This document shows positions 35,101 to 44,586 of a DNA stretch of 64,000 nt, piece after piece. The notes beneath the pieces were generated by a model that saw only the letters and a program-made list of their open reading frames with translations, did no database searches and was not told where the DNA came from. The DNA lies in contig JASANG010003656.1 in assembly GCA_030248215.1 (NCBI GenBank), positions 124,001 through 188,000 on the forward strand, read 5' to 3'. The stretch comes from Enoplolaimus lenunculus. Lineage: Eukaryota > Nematoda > Enoplea > Enoplida > Thoracostomopsidae. The position numbers and the translations under genes are program-made. Position 1 is the stretch's first letter, and each line of letters begins with the position of its first letter.

Positions 35101-38100
35101 TTTACGGGGGCACCCAGGCATAGCCCCCTGCTCCTCCCACTGTTATCAAACCGATATTTCGGGCTATGATTTGGTACTGCAATGGCATTTGGCGTCTCAC
35201 TTGTTTCGCTCTCAAATTTTTATAAATAATTATATGTCGCGTGGCCTCTCCCATTCCAAGTTTCTAGATTCACCACTATTCCTGGACACCGTTAATGTAG
35301 AACGACATTTCGATGCTTTAATATTAATTAGAGCAAAAGGTTCATTTTCGAAATAATGAACACTACCATTTAGAGATAACTTAAGAGTATTTGAGCCAAG
35401 ATGACGCTTTGGAACAAAGCAATCATTGTCTTGTTTAAGCGTTCGCAAAATCAAAGCAATCTGGTGTTTTCTATTAATATTAATTGTACGATTTTTTGAT
35501 GAACATCAATAAAGGAACAGGGTAAAAAAATGCTGTTTTAAACGCCTGCAAGGTTTCAAGCATCATCTTTCAAAACGCTTTTATATATACACTAGCGGGT
35601 CCAGAGTGGGTCGGGGGTGGGGGGCGTTATGCCCCCCGTCAGAGTTTTTTGTGTTATTAAATGGCAAACTCCCTTTTACCTTACAATTTTTCACAATTTC
35701 TTCCGCAGATTTTTTGTGATAAAACGGTAAGGTCTTTACCTCACAATTTTTGCGTAATATATGGTGACTGTATAATCTGAACGGTTTTCAGAATTTTTAA
35801 ACCGCTATTTTAGGATCAACAAAGGACGTCTTTAAAACGCAAAATCTTGTTAATACCAAGCATATATAACACAGTATGACACTTCGGTACACGGTCATTT
35901 ACAAGTGTACAACTTTATGTCATTCGACCTTCGTCGTACCCATTCTCAATTGAAAAGGAGGGATAAATTTCTAAACCATTTACTATTCATCACAGAGCTG
36001 CACGCTACCCGCGGCACCTGTGGGTATCCGTGGGTAACGCGGGTACGGTAAGAAAATTTTGCGCAGCTATACTCGCGGGTAAAGAATTTCAAAGCGCGGT
36101 TAAATATTGTGATTCTTTACCCGCTTAAAGTTTTCAATTTTCGTAAGACACTTGAAACAGATAATGTGGAAAACCTTCAATTTTTAAACTGTTTTTACCG
36201 TATGAGTGAAATCTGCTGTTAATTCGAAAAATATTTGAGGCTTTTTGAATGGCAGCAACAATATATGTTATTCCATTTACTCAAATATTTGGCGTACCTA
36301 TAGAGGTTATGTTTTTCTTTGGCTTGCAACAATATTTTTACAGCTTTCTGAAAGAGGTTTTAAGCCAAATTGCGACGAAACCGCAAAGAAATAAGCGATT
36401 CATAATATTAATGGTGTTTATACTTGTTACTTGATGGTTTGTTTTGAAAGTTGCTGATAAAGAGTTTTTTGTAACGTAAATCGATCGAGTAACATTTATG
36501 CACTGTAAAATTACACAATTATTACGCAGAAGAAAAAAATAAGGGCTGGTAAGGTCAGTAACGGTAGAGAAATTTTGCGCAGCTAAAAACGGGTACGGGT
36601 AAAGGAATTTCGCGATAAAATTTCAGCGGGTAAAGCGCAACGCGGGTATAAAAATCTTTATCCACCTACACTTCTGATTCATGCATATCATATCAAATGG
36701 CAATCGTTAAACTGCTAAGCAAGTTTCTATACTGAGTTCCCTGTATTTGGCTCCAAGTGATGCTTCGTGTTTGTAATTCAAAGATTGCGAATGTCACATC
36801 TCGGTAACTACGAGATGTTATTAAATTGCCAAACTTTAATCTAATTTTGCAACTTCAGCGTTTACAAGCACACTTCCTAGTTATAGCTTTACATAGTAAA
36901 AAATAATCATAAATAATGCAGTTTCAGCGCACGCTAATCCAAAGATCTATATAAGTATGCAAGTAATCTAGATTTGAGCGGAAACTAAACTTTTAGGCCA
37001 TTATTCACTCTTAAAGTTTTAAGCAGTGTTTCAGTTAAAAATGGTCATTATGGCTGGAATAAGTAATTTATGGGCAAAAGTTACTGTCGTGAGGTTATCG
37101 ACTTGCGAAGCGCCTCTCACCCTATAAGTATGACACTGACGAAAATTTTGAAGATAAAAACACGTTTATACAACCTTAAAGTATTTGATTATAATAAGTA
37201 TCTCGTAAAATGGCGAATAGTTTTTAGTTTTTCGCCACCAGATTTAACGTCTGAAATACACATATCTGTCAGCGGTAAAAATGGAAAGGTTGAAAATTGA
37301 CGCACATCATGCGGAGTTTATTACTAAGTAAAAGGCACGCAAGCAATAACAACCAGCTAAAGCATAAAACAGAGCACTATATATTTTGCCTGTCGGTATA
37401 TCGGATGTTCATGTTTTCATTTTATTCAATATACGGTTTCCTGAGCAACGCGAAAAAATAACAGAAATATTAAAGTTTTACTGTGAACAAGAGAAGATGA
37501 ATTTTTTTCGTTCGACTGTTTGTGTTTGCTCTCTGGCAAAAATTTTTTTGTATCATCACAGCAGGTACGGTCATAACGCCAGCAAACGATCAGAATAATA
37601 TTTTATTAACCGAAGTGAACTTAAAATTGGCAAGATTTCTTGCATGAAAATTCTCTAATCGTAAAGGTCATTCGAACCGTTTTAGCAGCACCAATCACCT
37701 TTTGATGATAGTTCTTGTAGTTTTGCAACCAATAAACGGTGACGTTCGAAGTCCAGCACATTTTTTTGTATCTGACTTGGCCTATTTCTGTGCCAATTTT
37801 TAAGCTTCGGGAATCTGCAATTTTTAACGCCGTATTCCGAATTGCGTAAAACACCTATTCGCCAGCTGGTGATATATAGATGTTATACGCATTTCAGAAT
37901 GCGGCCCAAGGACTAAATCTGCATATAGCTACATGCTACAATTGAATCTATTGAATCTATGGGTTTGCCGAGACGTGAAGCAGAAAAGGAACGGCCAACC
38001 TCACTCGAAATATCTTTGCTTGCTCCAACACCGCCTTTAGAGAATAATCGTTAACGATTTAAGTATCAATGGCTAATTACATTTTAACAGCCATCTTATC

Positions 38101-41100
38101 GGGTCAGTTGTGTTTTGTACCTCCAGAAACCTATTTCACATCTGAGTACATTATTAACTGATTGAAAATACCTAAATATTCATATATAAGCACAGATAAT
38201 TCTCAATGGTATAAAAACTTTGTATAAATGCCATACGATTCAAATAGTCTTAGCGTCTTTTTGACTGAATAAATCTTATGAAATCATTGCTAAACCGCTT
38301 TAATTAAAGTTTACATCTGGATTTCTGTTCTGTGCTTTCAGCTTAAAAGTTCCAATTACAACATCTCATACAGTCCATTTGCTATTTGTTCAAAGTAGCA
38401 GATTGTCTAGGTCAATTGGTAATTTGCCTAAATTGCGTATTCTATCATTGAAAGTTGAAATCGAGCAATATTTTACTTTCTAAACTAGTACTCTTAAAAA
38501 CTTAAACTCACATTAAACTTAAACTATAGCGTTTCAGAGCTTGAATATGAGTTCAAGTGAAACTTTATGACTAGACGGACTAACTAAACTAGAATAATAA
38601 GTTAAATTTAAACTAACGTGTTTTTACTTTAGGGCGGGTTTACGGCTAAACTTGTTTTTGTTTTAAGATATAAGTCCTGCTCAAAATCTATGCAGCTTTC
38701 AGAATTCATTAAATTTTATTAGATTATACTAAAAAATATATATACCAGATTTCAAATGAGTTCAACTGTACCTACTAGTTAGTTTAATTAAGCTAGAAGG
38801 TTAGTTTAATATTGCTAAATTAGTTTAGCTTCCTTCGCTACAGCTTACAATGTAAAACTTTGATTTCCCTTGTAAACGAATAGAACCGTCTTCGTTTTGC
38901 GATCCAAAAAGGTTAACAAAATCAGAAAAACATACAATTTAATACTCCAATTCCAACCATAAACGTGAATTTTGACTCCGATTGGGATTTACGACCAAAA
39001 TATATAATTCCGGTTTAAGGCCTGCAGGATATCAATATTAAAAATTGAAAAATTAGTAACACGTATATCAAATTTATGCTGTTTCAAAAATAACATTATT
39101 GATCACTTCATAAAAATGCCGAAAGACGAATTAGTCAACTGAAATTACACCGTTTTAGTCAAACTGTGTAATTTTGAAGTTTTCTTGTAACGAACCAACA
39201 ACAATGTTGAATTTATAAAACGCGTTACTATCGTGGTCCTAGGTGCTTATCATTTGGGTGTCCGTAGGATATTTAAACACGGACATTAAGTACATTGTGG
39301 CACTACCTGATACTTTTCAGTTCCGAGCGTATATAGCCAGTTTTGTGTGTTCCCATATTATATTATGGTTGCATGTTCGTATGCAAATGAGAAAACGAGC
39401 AAACAGCCGTTTAAACCCACACACAAAAAACTATTTCTGAATTTGTTGAGAAACGTATTTTCATTGACAAATCTGAAAAGATTTTTTCGATATTAAGACA
39501 AATTTTCTAGAAATGACAACAAAACGTTTACTTCTTTCCATAATTTCAAACTTTATTAGATTTTATTTCAACACTTTTTTCGAAAATTGAAATGCTTATC
39601 AAGTGCTCCTTCAGTAAAACCGTAATATTTCTTATAATAAATGTAAGAAATGTTTTCTTAAATATCAGAAATATTATTTTGCGTGTAACCTCATTGTGGC
39701 GAGGCCACGAATCAAGATGATTAGGTTCAATAGATTTTTGAAAAATTTACCCAAAATATTGTTATGTAATACAAAAATAAAAAACAGTTTTTCTATTACT
39801 TCTCGGATAAATAAAACGTTACTTCAACATATTAATGACTGAACATAATATATATATAACGGGGAACATCTCAAATTTCGGGTTTTATAACCAGCAATGT
39901 TTTTCATAAACATAGTGATTGAGAATGGCAGGGCAGTACAGGATTGAAACTGGCCCGGATTTTACGGTCCTAAGCTCGACCTGCATGGACCCGCGCCCGC
40001 GATTTTATAAATTTTTGTACAATGTAGCCGTAGTTTTCAAAATCTTTGGTACACCATCACCGCGGTATTTATGAACATTAATAGGAATTAAGGTTCAAAA
40101 ATACGTATCTAAAAGTTATTAATTCAATTACAATATAAAACCAACGTGCAACCTTGGGCCAGTATATTTGTCAATTATAAAATGTACGTAAAAGTAGTAC
40201 ATACAAAGTATGCTATGAGCATATTGACTTTACAGCCATAATACCAAAATAAAGCAACAAGTGCCTATTTTGACAAAATATAATATGGTCATTGCCTAAA
40301 ACTGGCTAAAGGTATAGTGTCATTAATTTGGTTAAATTAATTCTTCATTAAAAGAAACCTTTTGCCTGTTGTTAATGATTGAATCGATTTATATGAACGA
40401 TAGAGATATACAAAAGTGTAAACTGAACACGGCAGATTATGTAGCGAGCGACATATATGTTGTCTGGTCAAAGTTATTGTGGCGTATGAGGAATTAAAGG
40501 CACATATTAATGGATGCTTGGAGCAACAAAAAAGCGGTACAATGAAAAAAATTCAAAAAACTGGATTCTATCACACAGTGTAAACGGTTAAATTGATATA
40601 TACGACATTCATTGGTTTTTGTACACATTCCTGCAACATTTAACGCTAGGAAGTTAAAGGCTACGCTAAGGCTAAATAAATACTTTCTGAAGCCTGAATG
40701 CCTAAGCAAAGCCTGAACCCAAGCCTACACTTGTGAAATAATGTGTACAAGAGCCATTCATTATGTAAATTTTATAACTACAGTACAGTTAGAACACTCA
40801 TCGTGCAGCCAGTGGTAAAAAGCAACAAAGTTGAGTCGGAGGTCTAGTAAATTTCTGGTTGTAGTGGCATGCGGATGAAATCGGCCACCTAAGATTAGCT
40901 TCCGACCAACCATGTTGACGTTAGGCCTAAGTTTACTAACTTTGCTAAGTATACCAATCGTTGCATTTATTCCTGAACTATGCCTTTAGCATTGACATGA
41001 GCTATATCTGCTGCTGCCCGCAGCGAAGTGGGCAGACTGGACACTTTATAGCTATAAGGTTTGACATAAATAGCTTATACTAAGGTTTAGGACTAGGATT

Positions 41101-41334
41101 AGGCTTACGTTTACGATGACGCTTACACTTAGGTTTCGGTCTAAACGCATGTTCAGGCTTAGAATTTTATGGTTAGGCTTATAAACTAACATGAATCAAT
41201 GCTCAGAAATACAGCCACGAATGGCTGCCGAATTTCACATTTTCGTGTGACTTACTTGGTATAGTTTTTCCGATCCGAAGTAGTTTATCCAAAAATGTAT
41301 TTTGTGGCGCAACCAGGCCTCGTTTTGTCGTCAT
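17163..41334 (-). CDS. KCNH1/KCNH5-like (eag): EAG-type voltage-gated potassium channel (KCNH1/5 class)
   Basis: A complete channel of 1,073 residues. Minus-strand exons: first exon 41334-41256 or 33217-33139, then 32496-32266, 31432-31301, 31077-30971, 29919-29524, 28505-28314, 25126-24985, 24386-24282, 23400-23201, 21476-21224, 20617-20421, 18857-18657 and 18149-17163. All phases agree, and the sum is divisible by three with either first exon. Domains: PAS cap (1-26), PAS (27-147, [10 protein letters not shown]), S1-S3 (184-315, [19 protein letters not shown]), S4 with regular arginines ([18 protein letters not shown]), S5, a short turret, filter SVGFGN, C-linker, and cyclic-nucleotide-binding homology domain with the EAG intrinsic-ligand motif (LTYNLRNR). 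Near the C-terminus a coiled coil ([16 protein letters not shown]) resembles the EAG tetramerising helix, and the tail is basic (KKRQRRKR). It sits at the plasma membrane and sets excitability. It has EAG rather than ERG or ELK signatures. One intron has a GC donor. Confidence 0.97.
18219..18472. mobile_element. Family C MITE in the last EAG intron
   Basis: The left end is ATTGTAAATTCCGATGAATC and the right end reads TTAAATATACAGTG. The interior has repeated GAGTTAATTAATTAACTC-type palindromes as in the 27966 copy. It lies between the coding exons at 18149 and 18657. Confidence 0.7.
18989..19225. mobile_element. Family C MITE abutting a family D element
   Basis: It runs from CAATGTAAATTCCATTGAG to CGGAATTTACAGTG, with TA at 18987-18988 and at 19226-19227. 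The right-hand TA is shared with the next element. Confidence 0.75.
19228..19425. mobile_element. Family D foldback MITE
   Basis: The ends are CACTAAAAATGGTGAGTC and GACTCACCATTTTTTACAGTG. Most of the 198 bp is one inverted repeat: the arm TAGGCTTTTCCTGACTACAC returns inverted near 19365. TA flanks both sides. It is likely a Tc1/mariner-type non-autonomous element. Confidence 0.85.
19428..20420. other. Rest of an EAG intron, with a family A end
   Basis: The only recognised piece is a solo right end of family A, about 20270-20364, which finishes GGGTGCACCCTG and carries CCGGAATTGCC. Its left partner was not found. The remainder is AT-rich without features. Confidence 0.45.
20618..21223. other. 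EAG intron without recognised features
   Basis: I see no repeat with defined ends and no reading frame of interest here. Confidence 0.4.
22195..22267 (-). repeat. tRNA-like SINE head, minus strand
   Basis: Reading the minus strand from GGACTGCG, the A box TGGCACAGTGG fits the Pol III consensus. The B box region (GGCTTGAAGTGC) is poor, so this is a decayed head. It lies in the 1.7-kb EAG intron at 21477-23200, where nothing else was recognised. Confidence 0.4.
23742..24180. mobile_element. Family B MITE, full-length copy
   Basis: The left end is CTGTGGTGACCCGAACAAG and the right end is CTCTTATTCGGGTCACTACTT, with TA at 23740-23741 and 24181-24182. Length is 439 bp. It lies in the EAG intron just downstream of the pore exon. 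TA duplications suggest Tc1/mariner or a relative. Confidence 0.82.
24518..24738. mobile_element. TTAGGC-bearing element in an EAG intron
   Basis: The left end is GCCCATGTATAGAACAGGGC. The interior has about four near-perfect CCTAAG units at 24562-24582 and another block at 24612-24650. The right end (GGAAAACGTTCTGCCG) is degenerate. The same arrangement occurs at 57661 and 60655. Confidence 0.65.
25246..27677. mobile_element. Giant family A hAT-like element with expanded minisatellite
   Basis: The left end is CAAGGTGTAAACGGATAG and the right end is GGATATCCGGTTACACCCTG. The 8-bp flanks are identical: CTGACAAC at 25238-25245 and 27678-27685. Other family A copies are 120-415 bp; this one is 2,432 bp because the interior is a tandem array. 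It lies in the 3.2-kb EAG intron between the S4-S5 exon and the turret exon. Open frames of up to 117 codons in the array exist only because the unit lacks stops; they are not genes. Confidence 0.9.
25600..27655. repeat. 29-bp minisatellite, arranged largely as 58-bp dimers
   Basis: Two 29-bp monomers alternate: one contains CAGAAACGGAAGCGGATACC and ends TATGTTT or TATTTTT, the other contains CCGGAAACGGAAACAGATAC. Roughly 70 monomers are present. Runs of only the first type occur at 25700-25800 and 26330-26560. The array is broken at about 26071-26157 by a pyrimidine-rich block of TTTTCTT text. The purine-rich GGAAACGGAAA core matches the subterminal CCGGAAC repeats of the smaller copies. Confidence 0.92.
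27966..28217. mobile_element. Family C MITE, best-preserved copy
   Basis: The ends are CACTGTAAATTCCAATGAG and CAGTGAAATTTACAGTG, with TA at 27964-27965 and 28218-28219. Inside are many short GAGTTGA/TCAACTC inverted pairs, so the whole can fold into multiple hairpins. It lies 97 bp from the S4-S5 exon of the EAG channel. Confidence 0.85.
28641..29110. repeat. Element fragment with a 54-bp tandem array
   Basis: ACGGATCCAGAGTGGG at the left matches the GGCGGATCC family start. The phrase TCCCTACC recurs at 28881, 28935, 28989 and 29043, a 54-bp period; each unit contains CAGAAAATGTTTTGGTGATA. Because 54 is a multiple of three, the array gives a repetitive 109-codon minus-strand frame, which I do not regard as a gene. 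It lies in an EAG intron. Confidence 0.7.
29988..30300. mobile_element. Family B MITE, short copy
   Basis: The left end is CTGTAGTGACCCGAATAAGA and the right end is TCTTATTCGGGTCACTACAG, flanked by TA (29986-29987, 30301-30302). Internal blocks match the 23742 copy. The copy is 313 bp, so it has lost internal sequence. It sits in the EAG intron upstream of the S1-S3 exon; the rest of that intron (to 30970) is unremarkable. Confidence 0.85.
31433..32265 (-). other. GC-AG intron of the EAG channel
   Basis: The exon ends ...AAGAATA followed by GCAAGT, the textbook GC donor. The acceptor is ATATTTCAG. The join reads [16 protein letters not shown], matching EAG YKKNRTPVWFFVKIAP in phase 1. The alternative GT three bases on (GTTTTA) would break the phase. 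No other feature is evident in this 0.8-kb intron. Confidence 0.8.
32497..33138. other. EAG intron between exon 1b and exon 2
   Basis: Scattered CCTAAGCC-like hexamers occur at 32675-32700 and 33000-33035, probably remains of the TTAGGC-bearing family. No borders can be drawn. Confidence 0.4.
33139..33217 (-). CDS. EAG channel alternative first coding exon 1b (proximal)
   Basis: It starts [20 protein letters not shown] and ends at a GTATGA donor in phase 1, also after 79 coding bases. Splicing to 32496 gives ...[14 protein letters not shown], close to the usual family text RRSNDTNFVLGNAQ. It has its own start codon and cannot be an internal exon after 1a, because both end in the same phase and encode the same cap. 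A TA-flanked foldback element lies just upstream of it (33494-33757). Confidence 0.9.
33494..33757. mobile_element. TA-flanked foldback MITE upstream of EAG exon 1b
   Basis: The left end is CTCACTAAAAATATACTTAA. The right end, reverse-complemented, is CTCTGTAAAACACTCTACTT, a loose match. TA lies at 33492-33493 and 33758-33759. The interior is rich in AAGTAAAAC and its complement. It is about 280 bp upstream of the exon 1b start codon and so within reach of that promoter. Confidence 0.6.
34398..34719. mobile_element. Family A hAT-like MITE between EAG exons 1a and 1b
   Basis: The ends are CAGGGTACAACCGGAAGTC and CACCTCCGGTTGTACTCTG. The octamer GTTTGTAC flanks both sides without mismatch (34390-34397, 34720-34727). 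The interior has CCTCCGGC and CTTCGG motifs. A separate CAGGATGCAACCGGAAG left end with no partner begins near 34793. Confidence 0.88.
35590..35760. repeat. Fragment of the GGCGGATCC-type element
   Basis: It starts CACTAGCGGGTCCAGAGTGG, passes a G-rich block (GGGGGTGGGGGGCG), then TTTTTTGTGATAAAACGGTAA text shared with 28641-29110. The right end is not found. Confidence 0.5.
35993..36676. mobile_element. hAT-like element with GCGGGTA-rich ends
   Basis: The left end is CAGAGCTGCACGCTACCCG and the right end, reverse-complemented, is CAGAAGTGTAGGTGG. The flanking octamers ATTCATCA and ATTCATGC share six bases. Subterminal sequence is crowded with GCGGGTA and ACCCGC on both sides, as in family A but with a different word. 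Length is 684 bp. A 61-codon frame inside (36249-36434) resembles no transposase. Confidence 0.65.
36677..41255. other. Remainder of the long EAG first intron
   Basis: A block rich in AAACTTAAAC and its complement lies at 38450-38850. Scattered AAGCCTAAGC or TTAGGCTTA hexamers occur near 40640-40730 and 41085-41185. No further exon of the channel and no other gene was recognised in 4.6 kb. Confidence 0.4.
41256..41334 (-). CDS. EAG channel alternative first coding exon 1a (distal)
   Basis: It starts [20 protein letters not shown] and ends at a strong GTAAGT donor in phase 1 after 79 coding bases. GLVAPQN-F is the hallmark of the KCNH PAS cap. Splicing to 32496 gives ...[14 protein letters not shown]. 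Exon 1a lies 8.8 kb upstream of exon 2, so it needs its own promoter above 41334. Confidence 0.88.
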
Positions 41335-41766
41335 TATACACGGTGCATTTTTAATACCTGCTATTCTAAATGAAATCACATATTGTTTAAGATCTAAATT
41401 ATATATAACGCTTGTAAAAACACGCTAAAGATCAACAAAACAAAGGCAACACAAATTTTTACTAACCATAATTATGGGCCCGTATGACCTATTGAAGGTT
41501 AACAAGAATCGCTTTCTGGCAATGGCGAAACCAGTGCAATTGTTGGATGGAAACTCCCTCGCCAGATTTTTAGTGCTGCAAATTTTACGAGTCAAAATAT
41601 TCATCGCAATTCCACTGGTGTTTAGCCAAATAGCCGAAATATATGGCGCGGATACAAACACTGGTTCGAAAAGGTATTTCGCGTTGGGTGTGAAAAATTT
41701 TAAAATATCGAAATATTTGTTGCAAAACATGCTTTTAATTTACCGCTACGGCAACACTACCAGTTA

Positions 41767-41920
41767 GGGTTGCGTTATACTTTTGTTGACGTCCTGTGCC
41801 GTCCGTCACCCTCAGTTACTATACTGTATCGAACGTGTGTAATTTGCGTTCAACAGCTCAAGGCGACGGACAACGCAGGACGGTGACGGGCAGCGCCGTA
41901 CGAAGAGTATAGCGCAACCC
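41767..41920. mobile_element. Small TTA-flanked MITE (PIF/Harbinger-like) upstream of EAG exon 1a
   Basis: The ends are GGGTTGCGTTATACTTTTG and AGAGTATAGCGCAACCC, with TTA on both sides (41764-41766, 41921-41923). A 3-bp TTA duplication is typical of PIF/Harbinger. Inside, CCGTCCGTCACC and GACGGACAACGCAGGACGG form a second inverted pair. It lies about 430 bp upstream of the exon 1a start codon. Confidence 0.7.
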
Positions 41921-42129
41921 TTACCGTTGCCGCAGTTTCGCAAGTTTACAGCAATAATTGTCGTAACAAATAAAATATAAGTCCGCGGGTACCCGCGGGT
42001 AATCGCTGGTCGGGTAAAGAATTTCATTCCTAGGTGTACCCGCGGGTAACGATTTGCATCACGCGGCTAAAAAATTGGCAGTTTTCACGCACGCCAACTT
42101 TTTATGTTTGCAAAACATACGCTAGAAAC

Positions 42130-42320
42130 TAATGTAGTGACCCGAATAAGAGGGGGACTGATATTTATTTGGCCTCTCCAGCGGGCTACCCGTGTTATTC
42201 GGTTACGGATTGTTTTGCTTTTAACGCACTATCCAGCGCCCTTCGATATATCTAGTAATACAACTAACAGAAACGGCACCGATTTTTACCGGAAACGGAT
42301 ATCCGGTTACTCCCTGGCAA
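42130..42320. repeat. Chimeric remnant: family B left end joined to family A right end
   Basis: ATGTAGTGACCCGAATAAGA begins a truncated family B copy. Near 42270 the text changes to AACAGAAACGGCACC and ends ATATCCGGTTACTCCCTG, the right end of the giant family A type. One element may have landed in the other, with later deletion. Confidence 0.55.
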
Positions 42321-42559
42321 ATAGTCATCTGATATTCAAACTAGTCAAATATTGCTAAGAACGCATGTCGCTGCAATATATAAAGCAGGGTTGCGATGCC
42401 AGCATTCAGCTAATAAGGTGACGTGAACTTCTTCGAGTAAGCTTCCAGAAGTTACGTAACGTGATATGGTCTGTTTTACTGCTGGTCAGATGCTGTGCAA
42501 TGTTATACCGGTGCTTCATTTAGTTGGGTTTCAAATTTTGTTGTTTCTAGTAAACTTTC

Positions 42560-43035
42560 ATGTGTAAAATTCATTGTAGCTGTAAACGTAAAACTTCATT
42601 AAAGGGCAAATCACCAGCAATCTCTTAAATTCTGGTTTGACTTCAGTCCCGGGTAAAAGGTGGGTCGCGGGTAGATCAGTTTAGCGCGAATATACCCGAG
42701 GGTAAAAAATTTATATTTGCATGAGTAAAGCGCGGGTCAGGTAGTAGACTTCCATGTGTAAAATTCATTGCAGCTATAAACGACGTAAAACTTCATTAAA
42801 GTGCAAATCACCAGCAATCATTAAAATTCTGGTTCAACTTCAGCCGCGGGAAAGGTGGTTCGCGGGTAGATCTTTTTAGCGCGGGTATACCCGAGGGTAA
42901 AAAATTTATATTTCGCGGTTAGATCTTTTTAGCGCGGGTATACCCGAAGGTAAAAAATTTATATTTCGCGGGCAGATCTTTTTAGCGCGGGTATACCCGA
43001 GGATAAAAAATTTTTATAGGTAAAAAATTTTTTAC
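42560..43035. repeat. GCGGGTA-rich tandem repeats
   Basis: A block containing GTGTAAAATTCATTG-AGCT and CTTCATTAAAG-GCAAATC is duplicated at about 42560-42640 and 42750-42830. It is followed by three or more units of AGATCTTTTTAGCGCGGGTA with CCCGAGGGTAAAAAATTTA, about 50-60 bp each, to 43035. The vocabulary matches the 35993 element. Confidence 0.6.
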
Positions 43036-44171
43036 CGACTTCCAACTCTACATACCGCTGCAACCAAGAGTCAAAACATATGTATATTAATAACAGTTAA
43101 TGAAGTTTCACAGGCAATTGTTGTATTAAAGTTAAAGATCAGCCCAAGCCTAAGTTAAGAACTGGTTTGTTTTGCACCAACTATTGGAGAAGATTGCGTG
43201 ATAGAAGTGAAGAGAAGCCAAATTCTCAAAAATATACTTCTGGATCCATCAGAGCTTTTAAAAGCGGCTTTATTTTTCAACGCCTTGCGAATTTAAAACT
43301 GTGCCTCAATCGGGTTGTTTGGGTGTTTCTATTGGATCAGTTCTGACGAACGTTAAGCAATTTTATTAGGGCAACATTGTTAATGAAAGTCAAGGATTTG
43401 AGAAATGTGAAAATTTAGCACCTTCGGTGAAACTTGTGTTTATGATATATACAGAGGACGAATTTTGCAGAAACGCTAGAGATGGATACAAGACATGACA
43501 AAATTTTTCGGCACTAATTCAAACTATATATTCTTCCTGCAGCAGCGTATACCCATATTTTATTGTCTTTGACCATATATCCACCAACTGTGTATAGCAC
43601 CTTTCACTCTTAGTAGAAGGTCTTATAAAAGTTTCGAAAAATGAATGATGAGTTAAGATATTGATCGCATTTTTTTCATTTGATCATTTGATTTGTCCCA
43701 CTTCTAAACCGTATTTGATATTCGCAATTGCGCGAGTTCGTCTGTTTGAAAACATATCGCTAACTGGTGATAGGTGCTATGCGTACTTTAAAATGTGGGC
43801 CCAGGTCTCGGCAGTACTCAAAAATATACAGGTACCCAAATGTAGTCATGTGACAAAGTAGCATAGAAGTTAAGAAAAACCTCGTTCTACGGCTTACATT
43901 TCCAGAACCCGTAGTGGCTAACACTTCGTGAAATATGTATATGCCTGGTAGCAAGCTGACGCAAAATTTGCTTTAACGTAAAGCTTTACGTACACTGAAA
44001 TAGAACTAAACTTTCTTCTAAAATAGACAAAACTAATTCAAGTACCTGTATTGGAATCTGAAAACACCAAGACATACACTGTGTTGCATAATTCGGATTT
44101 ATCCGAGATCGGAACTGAACTTTGCGTTTATTTTGTAATAATTATTTACAATTTTTTTAGTTTTATCAAGA
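43036..44171. other. Gene-free stretch upstream of the EAG gene
   Basis: I recognise no gene. A short TTAGGC-like trace lies at 43140-43160. Confidence 0.4.
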
Positions 44172-44492
44172 GTGGATGATCACTTTTTATAACAACAGTG
44201 TGCAACTGGGTACATTCTGCGTATTAAAGAATGTACCCGGCACGCGTTGCGGTTTTGGCCTACCCCCCTTGTTTAGGGGAGGCCTTTATGCAGTTTTATA
44301 TCGTAGTAAAGGAGGAAATTACAACCCCCCTTATTTAAGGGGGGTAGGTGTACTGAAGCATACTGTTAATCTCCTGCTTAAACCCCCCTTGATTGAGGGG
44401 GGTCGAACAAAAATGCAATGCGTGCTGATATATTCTTTAATACACAGAATGTACCCAGTTGCACACTCTTGTCATAAAGAGTGATCATCCAC
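44172..44492. mobile_element. Foldback MITE with long inverted ends and internal C/G hairpins
   Basis: The left arm GTGGATGATCACTTTTTATA, continuing to about 44235, returns inverted at the right with few differences, giving arms of 60 bp or more. Inside are three short hairpins of the form CCCCCCTT-loop-AAGGGGGG (near 44265, 44325 and 44383). TTTTATCAAGAGTG is repeated directly on both flanks (about 44160 and 44500). Confidence 0.7.
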
Positions 44493-44586
44493 CCTTGGTT
44501 TTATCAAGAGTGCATAATACAAGAGTGTGCCATTCTTGGGGTTCCGCATGGTACATAATGTTCCACAAGGAGTTGCGTTTTTGGCC

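Noticed and set aside
36249-36434. Possible transposase remnant in the GCGGGTA element
   Set aside because: The 61-codon frame shows no hAT dimerisation or zinc-finger motif.
44176-44484. 102-codon plus-strand frame
   Set aside because: It lies wholly inside a foldback MITE and reflects its inverted arms.
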